Part shown: positions 1 through 11,069 of the stretch, piece after piece | How positions within the stretch are numbered: the stretch's first letter is position 1 | Layout: each line of letters begins with the position of its first letter | NCBI GenBank assembly: GCA_028023455.1 | Contig: JAQFVV010012496.1 | Span: forward strand, 3,286,001 to 3,350,000 | Direction of reading: 5' to 3' | Source of the DNA: Epiperipatus broadwayi | Taxonomy: Eukaryota > Onychophora > Udeonychophora > Euonychophora > Peripatidae | DNA: 64,000 nucleotides | Notes under the pieces: generated by a model | The model's input: only the letters and a program-made list of their open reading frames with translations | The model's database searches: none | Told to the model about the DNA's origin: nothing | Translations under genes and position numbers: made by a program

Positions 1-314
1 ATTTACATTCAACACATTAATCCGTTTTAAGATAGCTTATCATTTGGACATTAATCGTATTTAATATTTGCTTTGATGATATACAATTCAGGAGTGGCAT
101 TTGAATGGTATTTAAATATTTAGCATTGATAACCCTTAATGCACCTCTTTACGAACTGGATACAAATTCATAGTTTGTTACATGCAGCAATTTAATTTAT
201 TTAACCAGATATTAAAAATATAGGGGTTTGAACTCAGACTTTTAAGCACCCACAAACTATCCACACTATCTCATACAACTTATATACATAAAACACACAC
301 GTAGAAAAGATAAA

Positions 315-373
315 GAATCACCAATATACGTATTTCATGCTAAACCAGCATTCATCAGTTGGTCCAAATTATC
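315..373 (-). ncRNA. Type I hammerhead ribozyme, family A
   Basis: Reading the minus strand: helix I CCAA, core CTGATGA, helix II ATGCT/AGCAT (5 bp), GAAA, self-complementary helix III ATACGTAT, cleavage nucleotide A, then helix I partner TTGG. All core positions match the hammerhead consensus. Helix III has no loop, so cleavage would need a dimer or tandem RNA. It looks intact. Activity is inferred from structure only. Confidence 0.85.
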
Positions 374-537
374 ATCTCCCACACTCATATAGATAATCAG
401 TGCTCAGTTTATATTAAAATAGCAAATCCTTACACTTTAATGGACAGGCTTCAATCCACTCCAACCTCCAACTTTTCAGCCATCCATATCATTGAAAATC
501 TGATGATGGAATGGCCAAATCCCATGCTGATGCCAAT

Positions 538-594
538 GATACTCTGGACCGACTGATGAGTGCTGGTTTAGCATGAAATACATTTATTGATCAT
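538..594 (+). ncRNA. Type I hammerhead ribozyme, family A
   Basis: Plus-strand partner of the preceding ribozyme in the same fold-back element. Core CTGATGA, helix II GTGCT/AGCAT and GAAA are intact. Helix III is ATACATTT rather than ATACGTAT and the helix I strand is CCGA, so the outer helices are weakened. Activity is uncertain. Confidence 0.75.
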
Positions 595-989
595 TATTTA
601 TTTTTTCTACTTGTGTGTGGTTATGTATATCAGTTGTATGAGATAGTGTGAATAGTTGGTGGGTGCTAGAAGGTCTGGAGTTCAAATCCCCTATATTTAC
701 AATTGAGCTCCAGGTTTGTGAAGAGTGCCTGGTTTTCAAATATTTACACATTAACCAGATATTACAATTTTATCCAAAGGATTCACATTCATTACTTCTT
801 TAATTTGAGATATATAATTAATCTATTCATTTATAGACCTTTAATTTATGACGTTCATATCTCTGATAAATGCAAACAGTTTATCATCCACAACATAGCA
901 ATTTTCATTAATTTTTAAGTCAAAGATTGTTTCTCTAAGTGACAAGTTTTTGGGGGCATATTTAAGTTGAAAAATTGTTTAAAGTTTTT

Positions 990-1415
990 TTATCCCTTGT
1001 ATATGTATTGAATGGATTATGTCCTGTACATGAGGGGTCAGATTGACCTTAGGTCAACATGGGTGTGACAAGAATCTCGGCCTCAGGGTGGCCTTTGAGC
1101 GTTCCATCATCAGATTTTTGATTGGATGGATGGTTGAAGAGTTGGAGTGAAGAATAGATTGAAGCCAGTCCATTAAAGTATGAGGTTTGGCTATCTTAAT
1201 ATATATATCTGAGCACTTATAGCATATATGTGTGGAGATGGTAATATGGACCAACTGATGACTGCTGGTTTAGCATGAAATACATATATTGATTATTTAT
1301 CTTTTCAACATATATGTGTTCAAGTGCATCAATGTTATGAGATAGAGTGAAGAGTGGTGGGTGGTGTGAAAGTCTGTGCTCATATACCCTATATATTACA
1401 TATATAGACACAGGT
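990..1415 (+). mobile_element. Family A hammerhead repeat, single plus unit
   Basis: Near full-length monomer of family A. It begins near GTATATGTATTGAATGG, runs through the conserved GGGGTCAGATTGACC, TTGGAGTG and ATTAAAGTATGAGG blocks, carries the ribozyme at 1239-1296, and ends in the conserved terminus near CATATACCCTATAT. Short antisense open frames here are chance frames in the repeat. No clear target-site duplication was found. Confidence 0.75.
1239..1296 (+). ncRNA. Type I hammerhead ribozyme, family A
   Basis: CCAA, CTGATGA, helix II CTGCT/AGCAT (closing pair mismatched), GAAA, helix III ATACATAT, cleavage A, TTG. The core is intact; the C-U mismatch next to the core probably weakens it. 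Confidence 0.75.
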
Positions 1416-1526
1416 ATATAATAAGCTTGTGTTTCAGTTATTACATAATTGAAGTAAAGACCAGATAAATTTACATTATTGAGACTTAATATTCACATTT
1501 TCTTGAAGTAAAAAGACAATAATTAT

Positions 1527-2657
1527 TTTACAATACACCTGGGTCTTTTTTACGTGGACTTATTTAACACTATTTTGAAGTTTATGCGATTTACGTTTCA
1601 CCGGAAGTCGAACTCTGATAATGCGCTATTACTTTAAATAATAAATTTCGCGCACTTACATTATATTGAAAGTAATAGCACATTATTGGAATTCGACTTT
1701 CATCTTAGTAATTTCAATATTTTCAGTGCTTTATAATAGTAAGATTTTATGCAATAATGAAATTAAAATCATGATTTCCACATTTTATGTATACACACAT
1801 TAAATTTTACAAGATTATAATGTAAATTTGTTCAAACATTGTGCCTGTTAATTTTGCATTTTAAATCACAGTCTGTTTTTCATTTTTAAAAAAAAACGTA
1901 ATCAATTATTAATCATTTAGTGTCCACAAGTATTTTTAAAAGGTGAGTAATAGCAGTAGGCACAATTAAATTTGACAATTAAAAATTAAAATCTGATTTT
2001 TAATTGTAATTAACAATTTAAAAATTACTTACGGCGACTTGAAATTAATGTGATGTGAAATTTGATTTTTAAACGGAATTGAAAATTAAAAAATTAAAGA
2101 CAAAAATAAGAATTTAATTTTTAGTTGTTAGTTTCATAAACAATTAATAAAATCATTGTCTCAAAGATTAATTACTAATTACATTGTCACCAGAAAACCA
2201 CTGACACAACATGAGTGTGAAGTTGGCACTAGTTGTATTTCCTCTTGTGAAAAATCTGATTTTTTTACCAGTTTGCAAACGAACGTGTTTTTCCGCAAAT
2301 AGCAATAATAATTAAAATGTGTATAAAAAAATGTAAATTACTGTACTGTAAATTATGCATAAAAATATATTATTTTGAATAAAATTAAATATTATAGTTA
2401 AAAAAAAGTTTGTCTTGTATCAATTTTTTTCAAATTTGAAATTTTTTATTAGTCATATTTTATTTCCTTATATTTTTTTTGCGTGAATTTTAAAGTAATT
2501 TTACATTGGTGCTTTGCTTTTATGCAAATTTTGAAAAATCACAGGCCGCATCCCCCCTTTTTCAATGTAAGTTACATCTATTTTTGCGCGATTTCGTTTG
2601 CACTTGTTTTCTGAGGAATCTGTCTATCACATAAAACAAGACCCAGGTGTACTTTAA
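1527..2657. mobile_element. Possible non-autonomous DNA element with about 30-bp inverted ends
   Basis: The left end (TACACCTGGGTCTT, about 1535) and the right end (AAGACCCAGGTGTA, about 2641-2654) are inverted copies within about 30 bp of similar sequence. The interior is A/T-rich, with no open frame of note, and contains a hairpin repeat at 1596-1705. Length and structure fit a MITE-like element. No target-site duplication was resolved, so the family is unassigned. Confidence 0.4.
1596..1705. repeat. Hairpin MITE related to the one at 8763-8890
   Basis: Imperfect inverted repeat: GGAAGTCGAACTCTGATAA on the left is answered by TTATTGGAATTCGACTTTC on the right, with GCGCTATTACTTT and AAAGTAATAGC further inside. 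The same sequence with better preserved arms occurs at 8763-8890, so this is a dispersed family rather than a chance hairpin. Confidence 0.55.
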
Positions 2658-2659
2658 AA

Positions 2660-3340
2660 ATAAATATTAACAGCTTAGTTGAAGTTAATAAATATAATTT
2701 TCCATTTATATCAGTTATTTAATATTACTTCCAACTGAAAAAGTCCAGTTGTTGAGGCTGTGCAACAGCATTCCATAAGCCAATCTATATCCATTTTTCC
2801 TCTCATAGTTGACTAAAAAATGAGATTTCTTGAAATAAAAAATTGCTTAATTAATTAATGGTGGTTTCTGGTTTATTTGTTGTTGTTCGTTGTTTACCTA
2901 ATGCAATGAGAAGCCATTTTTAATCAGCAACGGTAAATGCCTAGACTAGTTAATCTAGCTGATCATCAAACAAAATGGCTATTTAAAAATTTGAACCTGT
3001 TTAGATTCTAACTGTAATAAGAATTTGTGAAGACTGTCCGGATTTTATACCAGTTATCACATTATGGCTGGATCACAGAATATTCGCCGTCATGCATTGG
3101 TTTGTCTGGAAAATATTGGAAGAGGTCATCATGGTTATTGATGGACAAATGTTACAGAGTTAAGATTTTTTGGAAACAAGGCAGTAAAATTTTAGAAACA
3201 CTGTTTAAAATTGAAGAAAAAATAAAATAATAATTGTCTTTGACAATCACTTCATTTTCGTTTTAAAATAATTCTACAAGCATAAAACTATCAAGTTATC
3301 AGATATTTATTTTATATAGCACAATGTTTTTATAAACTGT
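2660..3340. other. No feature recognised
   Basis: A/T-rich unique-looking sequence. A 67-codon open frame at 3027-3230 (plus) starts in no recognisable context, resembles no family I know and has no splice or promoter signals, so I do not call it a gene. Confidence 0.5.
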
Positions 3341-3344
3341 AATA

Positions 3345-4032
3345 GTAATAATCAGCCATTAAGCTAATGCACATGCGCTTTGTGGAATTTTAACTATAAA
3401 TGAATACTCTCACTTCCAAACACAAGATAAAGTCTTTGTGAAAAGATAGAATGAATCCATCTATCCTTTCTACCCAAATGTTTATGTATGGGCAAATCTT
3501 AAGCATTTGGAAATAAGAGCATGAAGATGTTAAGCAATTACTTTAAATTACCTTTACTATGCCTGAATGAATGATGCTTATGAAATTTACTAAAATTTAC
3601 GGTACATCATTTTTAGTTGAAATTAAGGTAATTTAAAGTAATTGCTTAAAATCGAATCCATCTATCCTTTCTACCCAAATGTTTATATATGGGCAAATCT
3701 TAAGCATTTGGAAATAAGAGCATGAAGATGTTAAGCAATTACTTTAAATTACCTTTACTATGCCTGAATGAATGACGCTTGTGAAATTTACTAAAATTTA
3801 TGGTACATCATTTTTAGTTGAAATTAAGGTAATTTAAAGTAATTGCTTAACATCTTCAAGCTCTCATTCCCAAAGGCTTAAGATTTGCCCATACATAAAC
3901 ATTTGGATAGAAAGGATAGATGGATTCATTCTATCTTTACAAAGGCTTTACCTTATGTTTGGAAGTGAGAGTATTCATTTATAGTTTAAAATCCACAAAG
4001 CGCATGTGCATTAGCTTAATGGTTGAACATCA
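3345..4032. repeat. Large imperfect palindrome (MITE-like) with internal duplication
   Basis: The left terminus contains GCTAATGCACATGCGC and the right terminus GCGCATGTGCATTAGC. The arms continue inwards through CACTTCCAAACAC and GTTTGGAAGTGAG and AATGAATCCATCTATCC and its complement. A block at about 3453-3650 is repeated at about 3654-3850, so the left arm is duplicated. Related elements lie at 43875-44100 and, more distantly, 34625-34828. The structure would extrude as a hairpin of several hundred bases. Probably non-autonomous DNA transposon material. Confidence 0.65.
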
Positions 4033-4600
4033 TTAAATAAATATTCTAGCAAACTAAATTAATTTTGCTAATAAAAATTTAAGCAAATAAGCGTTCACAC
4101 ACATGCAAAATATAAAAATGTAAATATGGTTTATTCTGCACACAAATAAAAATGTAATCTAAATATAATTGCTTTACCTCAAAATATTTTAGTGAGGTAA
4201 TGTTAAATTTATAATTCTATTCTTTATTTCTGTATAACTTAATTGTTTATATGTGAGCACTTCTGCCTGTTTAAACCAATTGATATCTTTGTTTCTTAAC
4301 AAGAATAATGATAAAATATATTGTAACGTTTTATATACGTTGCAAATATATTGGCATTTGGTAGAAGCTAAAAAATAAAAGTAAATTTAGATTTTTTTTT
4401 GACTAATTTTTTTTTTAAAAAAATAACGTACAATGAAAGTTAAATTATTCTTTCGGTTTTTTTTATGTAATTAGAAATAAAAGTTAGAATTGGAGAGAAC
4501 AAAAGACACAAATTACCAATCTAGATAAGAGAAAGTAAAAATATTTTAACTAATTAAAGATGGCAGAATTATGCTGAAAAAAATAGAGACTTTGTAACAT
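4033..4600. other. No feature recognised
   Basis: A/T-rich sequence with homopolymer runs; no gene, RNA or repeat family identified. Confidence 0.5.
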
Positions 4601-4687
4601 AAATTTTATAAAGAATATATAAGATTATCAACGGATATTTGGACAAACAAAAGATATGCACAGAAGTCGGAAAACTGGGCCTCTAGA

Positions 4688-4985
4688 GGGTATAAAAGGC
4701 AGAGATCAGTTTGAAGGACATCTTGTTCGTTGGTTTCTCTAGTTGGTCTTGGATAACAATAATATATCCAAGATCGCTCTACACTGAAGTAATTCGGCAT
4801 GTCGGAGTGAACCGGAGCTTCTGAAAACATCGTGCCTGAAGATGTATACCAGAAAAGCTTTCGTGACCGACTAGGAGAATGGACCACAAGATCAAATAAT
4901 AACCAAAAGGCCGAGCTCATTCTACCCAAAAAACTATGCATAGTTATCTACTACTGAATTCCCAAAACTTACCGGTAAGTAATGC
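4688..4985 (+). promoter_or_regulatory. Isolated core promoter and possible untranslated first exon or LTR remnant
   Basis: A textbook TATA box (GGTATAAAAGGCAG, about 4689-4702) stands in an island of higher C+G than its surroundings. About 280 bases downstream is a strong splice-donor-like match ACCGGTAAGTAA (about 4971-4982). No long plus-strand frame lies between; the first ATGs give very short frames. At about 5501 CTGGCGCCAATC resembles part of a primer-binding site, so a decayed LTR element is an alternative to a host first exon. The longest frame here, 4606-4941 on the minus strand, has no recognised similarity. Confidence 0.3.
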
Positions 4986-4989
4986 TTCA

Positions 4990-7770
4990 TTACTCCTGAT
5001 TGTGACAACATTAAGCGTTTGCAAACAAGTCTAAAAATAATCCCGATAGAGACTTTCATTTTATCTGTACAAGAGACTAAAATTGTTTATACAGAACTTT
5101 TTAATTAATTATTTTATTTTATTGATTGCATCCTATTTGAATTAATATGTGTTCTCTCTAATTTACTTGATAAGTAATTTATTTCAAGTATTTTTTTTTT
5201 ATCTATTAGAATAAAAATATTTCTAATACCAATTTTCATTTGTGCGTTATTAATAATAGTTATTATTTTTTATTATTAAATTTATTTTTAGTGTAATAAG
5301 ATTTAAACGTAAGTTACCTTTGCCAATATGTTTGAATAAGCCCAGCAATAATAATCTCAAAAAAAGATAATTCTAGTTTACCGTAAAATTACCGATTCTT
5401 AAAATCTAAGACTAATAATTTTAAAAATATTTTATTTTTTTTTATTTGCGAGACATGCTGGCGACAGATATCAGCGGTCTCTTTAGAATAAAAAGACCTG
5501 GCGCCAATCAAATAAATTAAAAGCTGATCTCATCAATAGCATAATTCTCAACCATCAATAGGCAAAGTTTGATCAGGAAATATAGCTGTGTTTTTTGGGA
5601 AAAGAAATACAACTTTCTTCTTTTTTGACATAGCTTGATCAACTCACGCACAGTTTATATTAGCGTGTAAAGGCCTAGCAAAACGAAAAACGTTACAATA
5701 TATATATACATATTTTATACAAGCATCAATAATAAAATCTGCTTGGAAAGCAATTCAAAAATGCTTTATAAAACTATATATTTCTTTTAAGCATTAATTT
5801 GAGAGACTATTATACATAAGATTGAATACACTCTATGCTATACAACCAATGATAGCGATGAATATACTTAACTATAAAAATAAGAACCAATAAAATTTTT
5901 AGTTTTTAAATGTAATAGCCAATTTAGAATGATAGTGTAAGATAACAATATATACGCTATATGTATGAAATTGATTTTTTTTAAAATTATTTGTAGTAAG
6001 TAAAGTCCATTTACAAAATAGCCTTTGTAAGCATTTTTTCCAAAAAAAATTCCAAAATAAAAATGTTAAACACTTTTTGCTTAAAAGAATATTTCATATT
6101 TTTAATCACTTATATGCACATATATTATGTACACATACTAAATATGATATATACACAAAGAGCATATATTTTAACTTATAACAGAAATATCTAGTAATAT
6201 ATATATACTATAATTGTCTAATCAATTTAAAGTACAATATGGTTTTACATTTTCATTTACTATCCCAATATCAACAACTTAAAAATATTTTTTTATATAT
6301 TATCTCTTTTACGGGTTTCTCCAACCAAAAATGATCACGGCTTCGTCACTCAAATTCCATCATTTTTATCGCTATGGTGAAGATTTTATGATCATTTTAA
6401 AGCTTGGAAAAAGTACCGAAAGATGCTGCCCTCTCTAGAATTATTACACAAGTAAAAAATCAATATATTTGACATTTAGACTTCAACAATGGTAGAGGGC
6501 TGGCTTCTCTTGATGCTGATTGGTTGGTTCTCATTTCAACAAAAGAGGCTTGTCCATAATTTTTCATCACTCCATCGTTGTTTTGCATTTAAAAATGAAA
6601 ACAAATGTTTTAGAGTGTTTTATTTAGTTTTTTTTTTTTACATATTATAAATTATTTTCATAAAATATACTGAAAACATAATTTGTTTAGAAAAACAGTA
6701 AGATTTTAGTAAAAAATTGTATACTTTTACAAGAATGTAAATTGAAAAAGAAACCAGCATAACAATTTTGACACTTAACAGTTTACATTGCTCCAGGCTC
6801 TTTATTTGATTTTCAAATAAAAATTAATGTTTTATAATATTTGCTGTCATTTATTTACATATTATAATGTATTTTGGATGCTGAAAATATAACTTTTAGA
6901 AAAATAGTAAGATTTTAGTAAAAACATTCTTTAGTTTTACACTAACGCAAATTGAGAGGGAAATCAATCATGTCACAAACACTTTCTGATTTGTTTCTAA
7001 GTTTCTTTTTAGATCTTCTGATATCGAATATTTTTATAATTATAAATAGAAATTTATTTTTGAAAAAACTTTCGTTCACTTTCATAATCTGACAAATTAT
7101 TAATATAATTTTTACAAACGAAACTAAAATGAATATAATAATAAAAGATTAATATATTTTTACTGCTGATTCTGTAATTGACCAATCAAAAGTTTAGAAT
7201 TTTAACTCACTCTGCCAAGCAAAATATTTGTTGTTTTAAAGGTTTAATAAAGGTGTAGGTTGCCTTGACAACAGTTTGAATTTGTTGATTGTTATTGATA
7301 TTAGAATTGTTTAAGTATTAACTGGTTTTTAATGACTATCTTAATATATATATAAGCAAATACAAACAATTTTTGATAATGGTTTTGGATTAGAATTTTG
7401 CAACTAAAATTGTCATTTGTTATTACTTTTCATTCTAGAAAAGAAAATTACTTTTAAAAAAAATTAAATTAAAAATCGCTTTCAATTGGAACTAAAAATG
7501 TACTTAAAATAAATGAAATCACTAATAAACCTAGTAATTTTTAATACTTTAAAATATTAGTTTGATTTAAATATGTAATTCATGTGCTGGAAAAATGTAC
7601 ATTTCTTATGAACTCACAATCCATAGTATAGCAAATATATTTTAATGTGTGTGTATGAAATATATTTGTCTTTAATTCAAAGGCAAGAGGAATAGAAAGT
7701 GTTTGAATTAAGCAGTAAACCTAATTCAAAAATCAAATAAAAAGTCAAATAGAAAAGTGGATAAATATTT
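4990..7770. other. A/T-rich stretch, no gene recognised
   Basis: No supported coding region or RNA. A direct duplication (period about 209 bp) is present at about 6630-6765 and 6847-6975, sharing AGTAAGATTTTAGTAAAA. The 6320-6540 part is slightly less A/T-rich and may be unique sequence. Confidence 0.5.
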
Positions 7771-7902
7771 AAATACATGTATATTTTCTATACTAAACTT
7801 AATGTAATTATAAGGGACTTGAACTCAGACTTTCAAGCTCCCTACAGCTATCCAATCCATCTTATATAACCGATACACATGATCACATACATGTGAAAAA
7901 GA

Positions 7903-7965
7903 TGATCTCCAATAAACGTACTTCATGCTGAACCAGCACCCATCAGTTGGTCCAAATCACCATCT
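7903..7965 (-). ncRNA. Type I hammerhead ribozyme, family A
   Basis: Minus strand: CCAA, CTGATGG in place of CTGATGA, helix II pairing centred on TGCTGGTTCAGCA, GAAG in place of GAAA, and TTGG helix I. The G substitutions at two catalytic-core adenines predict an inactive copy. Confidence 0.7.
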
Positions 7966-8023
7966 CCTGCACATATATACAATTATTGTTCAGTTTATAT
8001 TAAGATAGCAAATCTTCACATTT

Positions 8024-8112
8024 TTTTTTCCATATATCATAGCATCGGCCGGGAGGCAAATCCGGAACAACCATCTGCAAACAACTGCTTGCTTGCAAGG
8101 CTGCTGTGCTGA
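8024..8112 (-). mobile_element. tRNA-derived short SINE, nested in family A repeat
   Basis: Minus-strand SINE with T tract, CATATATCATAGCATCG tail and a tRNA-like body (B-box region GGATTTGCCTCCCGGCC on the minus strand). It is flanked by an imperfect 13-bp duplication (AATCTTCACATTT at 8011-8023 and CATCTTCAAATTT at 8113-8125). The A-box end appears truncated. Confidence 0.7.
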
Positions 8113-8513
8113 CATCTTCAAATTTTAATGGACAAGCTTCAATCTTCTTCACTCTCCAACTCTTCAGCCATCCATATCATTGAAAATCCGAGGATGGGTA
8201 AAATAAAATTCTAAAATACTGGGTGTTAGTTGCATCTATATATATATTACCTGTTGGTGAGCCACCATTCACATACAATAGTAGTTAAGACCAAGTTAAT
8301 CAATAAGTTTTAAGAATAATAAAAAAAAGAGAGAGAAATTTTATTAATGATGATAAACGGATTAAATGAAGGCAAAGGAAAAAATAAATTAACAATTTTC
8401 ATCTATTTTCTTTACCTTTTTTAATTTAATGTTGTAATTATCTATAAAATCATCGCCTGCACCATTATTTTTGCTTTAATTAAGAAATTATGCATATATT
8501 TTAATATTCAGGA

Positions 8514-8582
8514 TAATAATTTACTAAGGCTGTAACTTCAGACGCTTATTTCTAAGGTTACAGCCTTAGTAAATTATTACTT
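8514..8582. repeat. Short hairpin
   Basis: Near-perfect inverted repeat: AATTTACTAAGGCTGTAAC and GTTACAGCCTTAGTAAATT separated by about 18 bases. Flanked on both sides by the direct motif TTAATATTCAGGATAAT, suggesting a small insertion. Function unknown. Confidence 0.55.
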
Positions 8583-8762
8583 AATATAATAATGGGCGTT
8601 TAATAAAATTTAATATTCAGGATAATTATATCAAGAATTAGATGCGGATGGTTTTTACGATGTTAGCATTTTTCTCTGGTGGCAGTTAAGAGAATTAATT
8701 TTTGACTTCCTCTCTTTCCACTTATGCTTTTAAACCTATTATTATAAAGCGCTGAAAATCTT

Positions 8763-8890
8763 GAAATTGTTAGATCGGAAGTCATACTCCGATAATGGGC
8801 TATCACTCTAAATATTATAAATCTCCACGCATTATAATAATTAAAGTTATAGCGCATTATCAGAGTCGATTTCCGATCTAACAATTTTAT
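8763..8890. repeat. Hairpin MITE
   Basis: Inverted arms of about 50 bp: AATTGTTAGATCGGAAGTC on the left and its near complement GATTTCCGATCTAACAATT on the right, with GATAATGGGCTAT and ATAGCGCATTATC inside. Related to 1596-1705. The 86-codon minus frame across it is a by-product. Confidence 0.65.
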
Positions 8891-9106
8891 GCTTTTAAAA
8901 CAAGTTTTTTTGGAATCTTGCAAAACGTGTTACTGTATTTTCAAATCACATGTTAAATAAAATATCCAAGGAATTTTCCTTGAAATTTTCTTTAATGAAG
9001 TGCTTTTCAAAATCATCAGCTTTAGCTAGCGATATAAGCCTACTATTTGGAATTTTGTTGTTATAAATGTATTCCTATAAATATTTTGTTTCAACATTCA
9101 ATTCAT

Positions 9107-9455
9107 CATCATCAACCATTATCAATCCACTGCAAGATGAAGGTCTCTCCAAATTCAATCCATCTCCGATCTTTAGCTTTTCTTCTTTTTATTTTATCCA
9201 TCCATCTCACATGTGGTCTCTTTCTGTGTCTTTTATAATCTCTTGGAATCCAGTTTAAGATTTCAATTGTCCACCTATTATCATCTCTTCTAGCAATATG
9301 AGGTCGGTAACACCTGTTTGTTCTCTTATCCATATATTGCGTTTTCGATCTCTTCTTTACTCCCAACATGCATCTCTCCATACTTCTTTGAGTGGTCTGA
9401 AGTCTCTGTATTGCTCTTCTATTAAGTGTCCAAGTCTCAGATCCATAAGTAAGTT
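9107..9455 (-). mobile_element. RTE-like non-LTR retrotransposon, 3' end fragment
   Basis: The minus-strand translation runs LTYGSETWTLN, QRLQTTQRSMERCMLGV, then a frame-disturbed part, HIARRDDNRW, EILNWIPRD, KRPHVRWMDKI and ends TFILQWIDNG. This is the conserved C-terminal tail after the reverse transcriptase in RTE-type proteins. Compared with the copy at 15420-15842 it lacks the EKIKRLKWSWAG segment, so it has an internal deletion of about 40 bases plus a frameshift. It is a dead 5'-truncated copy. Confidence 0.8.
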
Positions 9456-9788
9456 CAAATACTGCGAATTATATATCTAAAATTTTGTTTATTTTTTCAA
9501 ATATAGTTACAATGCATTGGGGGGGGGGTCTGCTATATCAGCCTTTCTTTTATCCCTTTCCATTTTCTAATGGCTTTGATTGATTTTGACTCAATAGTAT
9601 ACACAATATAACATTAAAATTGGCTAATCAAGAGAGAAAACGGCAATGAAAAAAAAAATTACAACAACAAAATTCAAATTATGATTAAAAATAGCAAAAA
9701 AAAAAAAAGCTAAATGCAATTAACCGTATCAAAGCAAATTACCAATATAATTTAATTGACAGAATTATTTTAATCAAAACATGATGGG

Positions 9789-9895
9789 AAGCGTTGTTAT
9801 CCGAGAGGTCATCGCACCCGCCTTGCAAGCAAGTAGTTGGTTGCAGACGGGTGTGGTTCGCGTCCCGGCCGATGCTATGACATATGAAAAAAAAA
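9789..9895 (+). mobile_element. tRNA-derived short SINE
   Basis: A tRNA-like body begins GCGTTGTTATCCGAGAGG (A-box) and has GTGGTTCGCGTCC (B-box), followed by CGGCCGATGC, the short tail CTATGACATATG and an A-rich end. It belongs to the subfamily with anticodon-loop sequence CTTGCAA shared with 14190, 15240 and 46576. It lacks a downstream LINE-like body, so the unit is only about 100 bp. Confidence 0.75.
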
Positions 9896-10174
9896 TTAAA
9901 TTCTTAAATTGTATTAAGATTTTCAACAAATTGCAAACATAATTTAAGATAATAAAGATGCCACTGAACCTAATTTGATTAAAAACAGTTAAAATTCAAT
10001 TCATCGATACAAAATTAATTGATTAAATGGTGGAAATATTTGGTCAACTTTATATATTTTATGTTGAAGGCCGAAAAGTATTTTGATATCTTGAAATTAT
10101 ATTGTCTCCCTCTCTCACTCACACACGTATAAATAATAATAATAAATTAAAATATGATTTTTTCTACAGTACAG

Positions 10175-10535
10175 GCTTTTTCATACCAGCACTTATATAT
10201 GTAATATATAGGGGATTTTGAACTCAGATTTTCACATAACCCTCAACCAATCTGGATACCGCTGATACACTTGATCACACATATGTTGAAAAGATAAATA
10301 ATCACCAATATACATATTTCATGCTAAACCAGCACTCATCAGTTGGTCCAGATTATCATCTCCACACATATATACAATCAAAGCTCAGCTTATATTAAGA
10401 TAGCCAAACTTCATACTTTAATGGACAGGCTTCAAGCCACTTCACCCCACAACTCTTCAACTGTCCATTTCAATGAAAATCTGATGATGAAATGCTCAAA
10501 GCCCACCTTAGTGCCAACCTATAAAACTGAAAAAG
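10175..10535 (-). mobile_element. Family A hammerhead repeat, minus unit
   Basis: The conserved terminus ATATAGGGGATTTTGAACTC (about 10205) is followed by the ribozyme (10301-10358) and the body blocks CAGCTTATATTAAGATAG and TTTAATGGACAGGCTTC, to about 10520. The 65-codon frame inside is a by-product also seen at other copies. Confidence 0.75.
10301..10358 (-). ncRNA. Type I hammerhead ribozyme, family A
   Basis: Minus strand: GATAATCT, GGA, CCAA, CTGATGA, helix II GTGCT/AGCAT with loop GGTTT, GAAA, helix III ATATGTAT, cleavage A, TTGG. All core positions are intact; one of the best preserved copies. Confidence 0.85.
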
Positions 10536-10539
10536 TATA

Positions 10540-11060
10540 AAATTTCTACCACATAGCATATGGAATAATTCAAAGTATTTAACACTTTGAATTAAGCAAC
10601 ACTGAATAATCCATATTTAAATTAAACAAGTTGTTTATATTTAACTACATGTATAATGTGTTAACAGGCTGGATGAATAATTTGTAGTAGAAAATAAGAC
10701 TCACATATTAATGTAGAACTTTGTTATACATAATAACTATTCACATGTATATCCAATCTTAAATTGCCTACATTTCAGTGGTGAACTTTCAAGAAAACAA
10801 ACTACAAAACATGGTCTTAATAAGTAATGGTTTTATTCTAAGCGTGAGCGCATAAAATTCAAAAGCAATACGGTTTATATAGACGAGTTTAAAATATATA
10901 TATATATATTCTGGTTCTAAGCACAGATATTGTGTTATAATTCAGAAAAATAGAATATTTATAGCTGCTGGTACCGAGAATAGCATCTACTTGCTCATTT
11001 CATTCTTAAGACAATGACTTTTCTCATTCCAGAGTCTGTGGATTCAATTTTTTTTTTTTT
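10540..11060. other. No feature recognised
   Basis: A/T-rich spacer with a short TA run near 10896. No gene or repeat family identified. Confidence 0.5.
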
Positions 11061-11069
11061 TATCAAAAG

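Larger units (their letters stand above)
215..750. mobile_element. Family A hammerhead repeat, fold-back copy
   Basis: Non-coding repeat in two inverted arms: a minus-oriented arm to about 537 and a plus-oriented arm from about 538 to the end. Each arm carries one hammerhead ribozyme pointing outwards. The ends share an inverted motif (GGGGTTTGAACTC on the left, GAGTTCAAATCCCC on the right). A 14-bp direct repeat TTAACCAGATATTA flanks the unit at 201-214 and 751-764 and is read as a target-site duplication. The same consensus recurs more than ten times in the window. There is no coding capacity, so it is interpreted as a non-autonomous retrozyme-like or Penelope-derived element; the mobilising enzyme is inference. 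Confidence 0.75.
7775..8200 (-). mobile_element. Family A hammerhead repeat interrupted by a SINE
   Basis: The minus-oriented family A unit starts at the conserved terminus (TATAAGGGACTTGAACTC, about 7810), has the ribozyme at 7903-7965, then continues through the CAGTTTATATTAAGATAG block. It is broken by a tRNA-derived SINE at 8024-8112 and resumes at TTTTAATGGACAAGC, ending near 8200. The SINE is therefore younger than this copy. Confidence 0.75.

Noticed and set aside
359-556. Recurrent short ORF sharing IIS-HIYNQ-S-YIKIA-HTLMDRLQ at 0.36, 1.1, 10.3, 46.9 and 59.6 kb
   Set aside because: It looks like a conserved small protein, but the frame lies in the family A non-coding body and overlaps helix I of the ribozyme. 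Its conservation is explained by repeat homology; copies have stops and shifts at different points.
4606-4941. 111-codon minus ORF as a gene
   Set aside because: Lies opposite the strong plus-strand TATA box and has no similarity I recognise; more likely a by-product of the local C+G rise.
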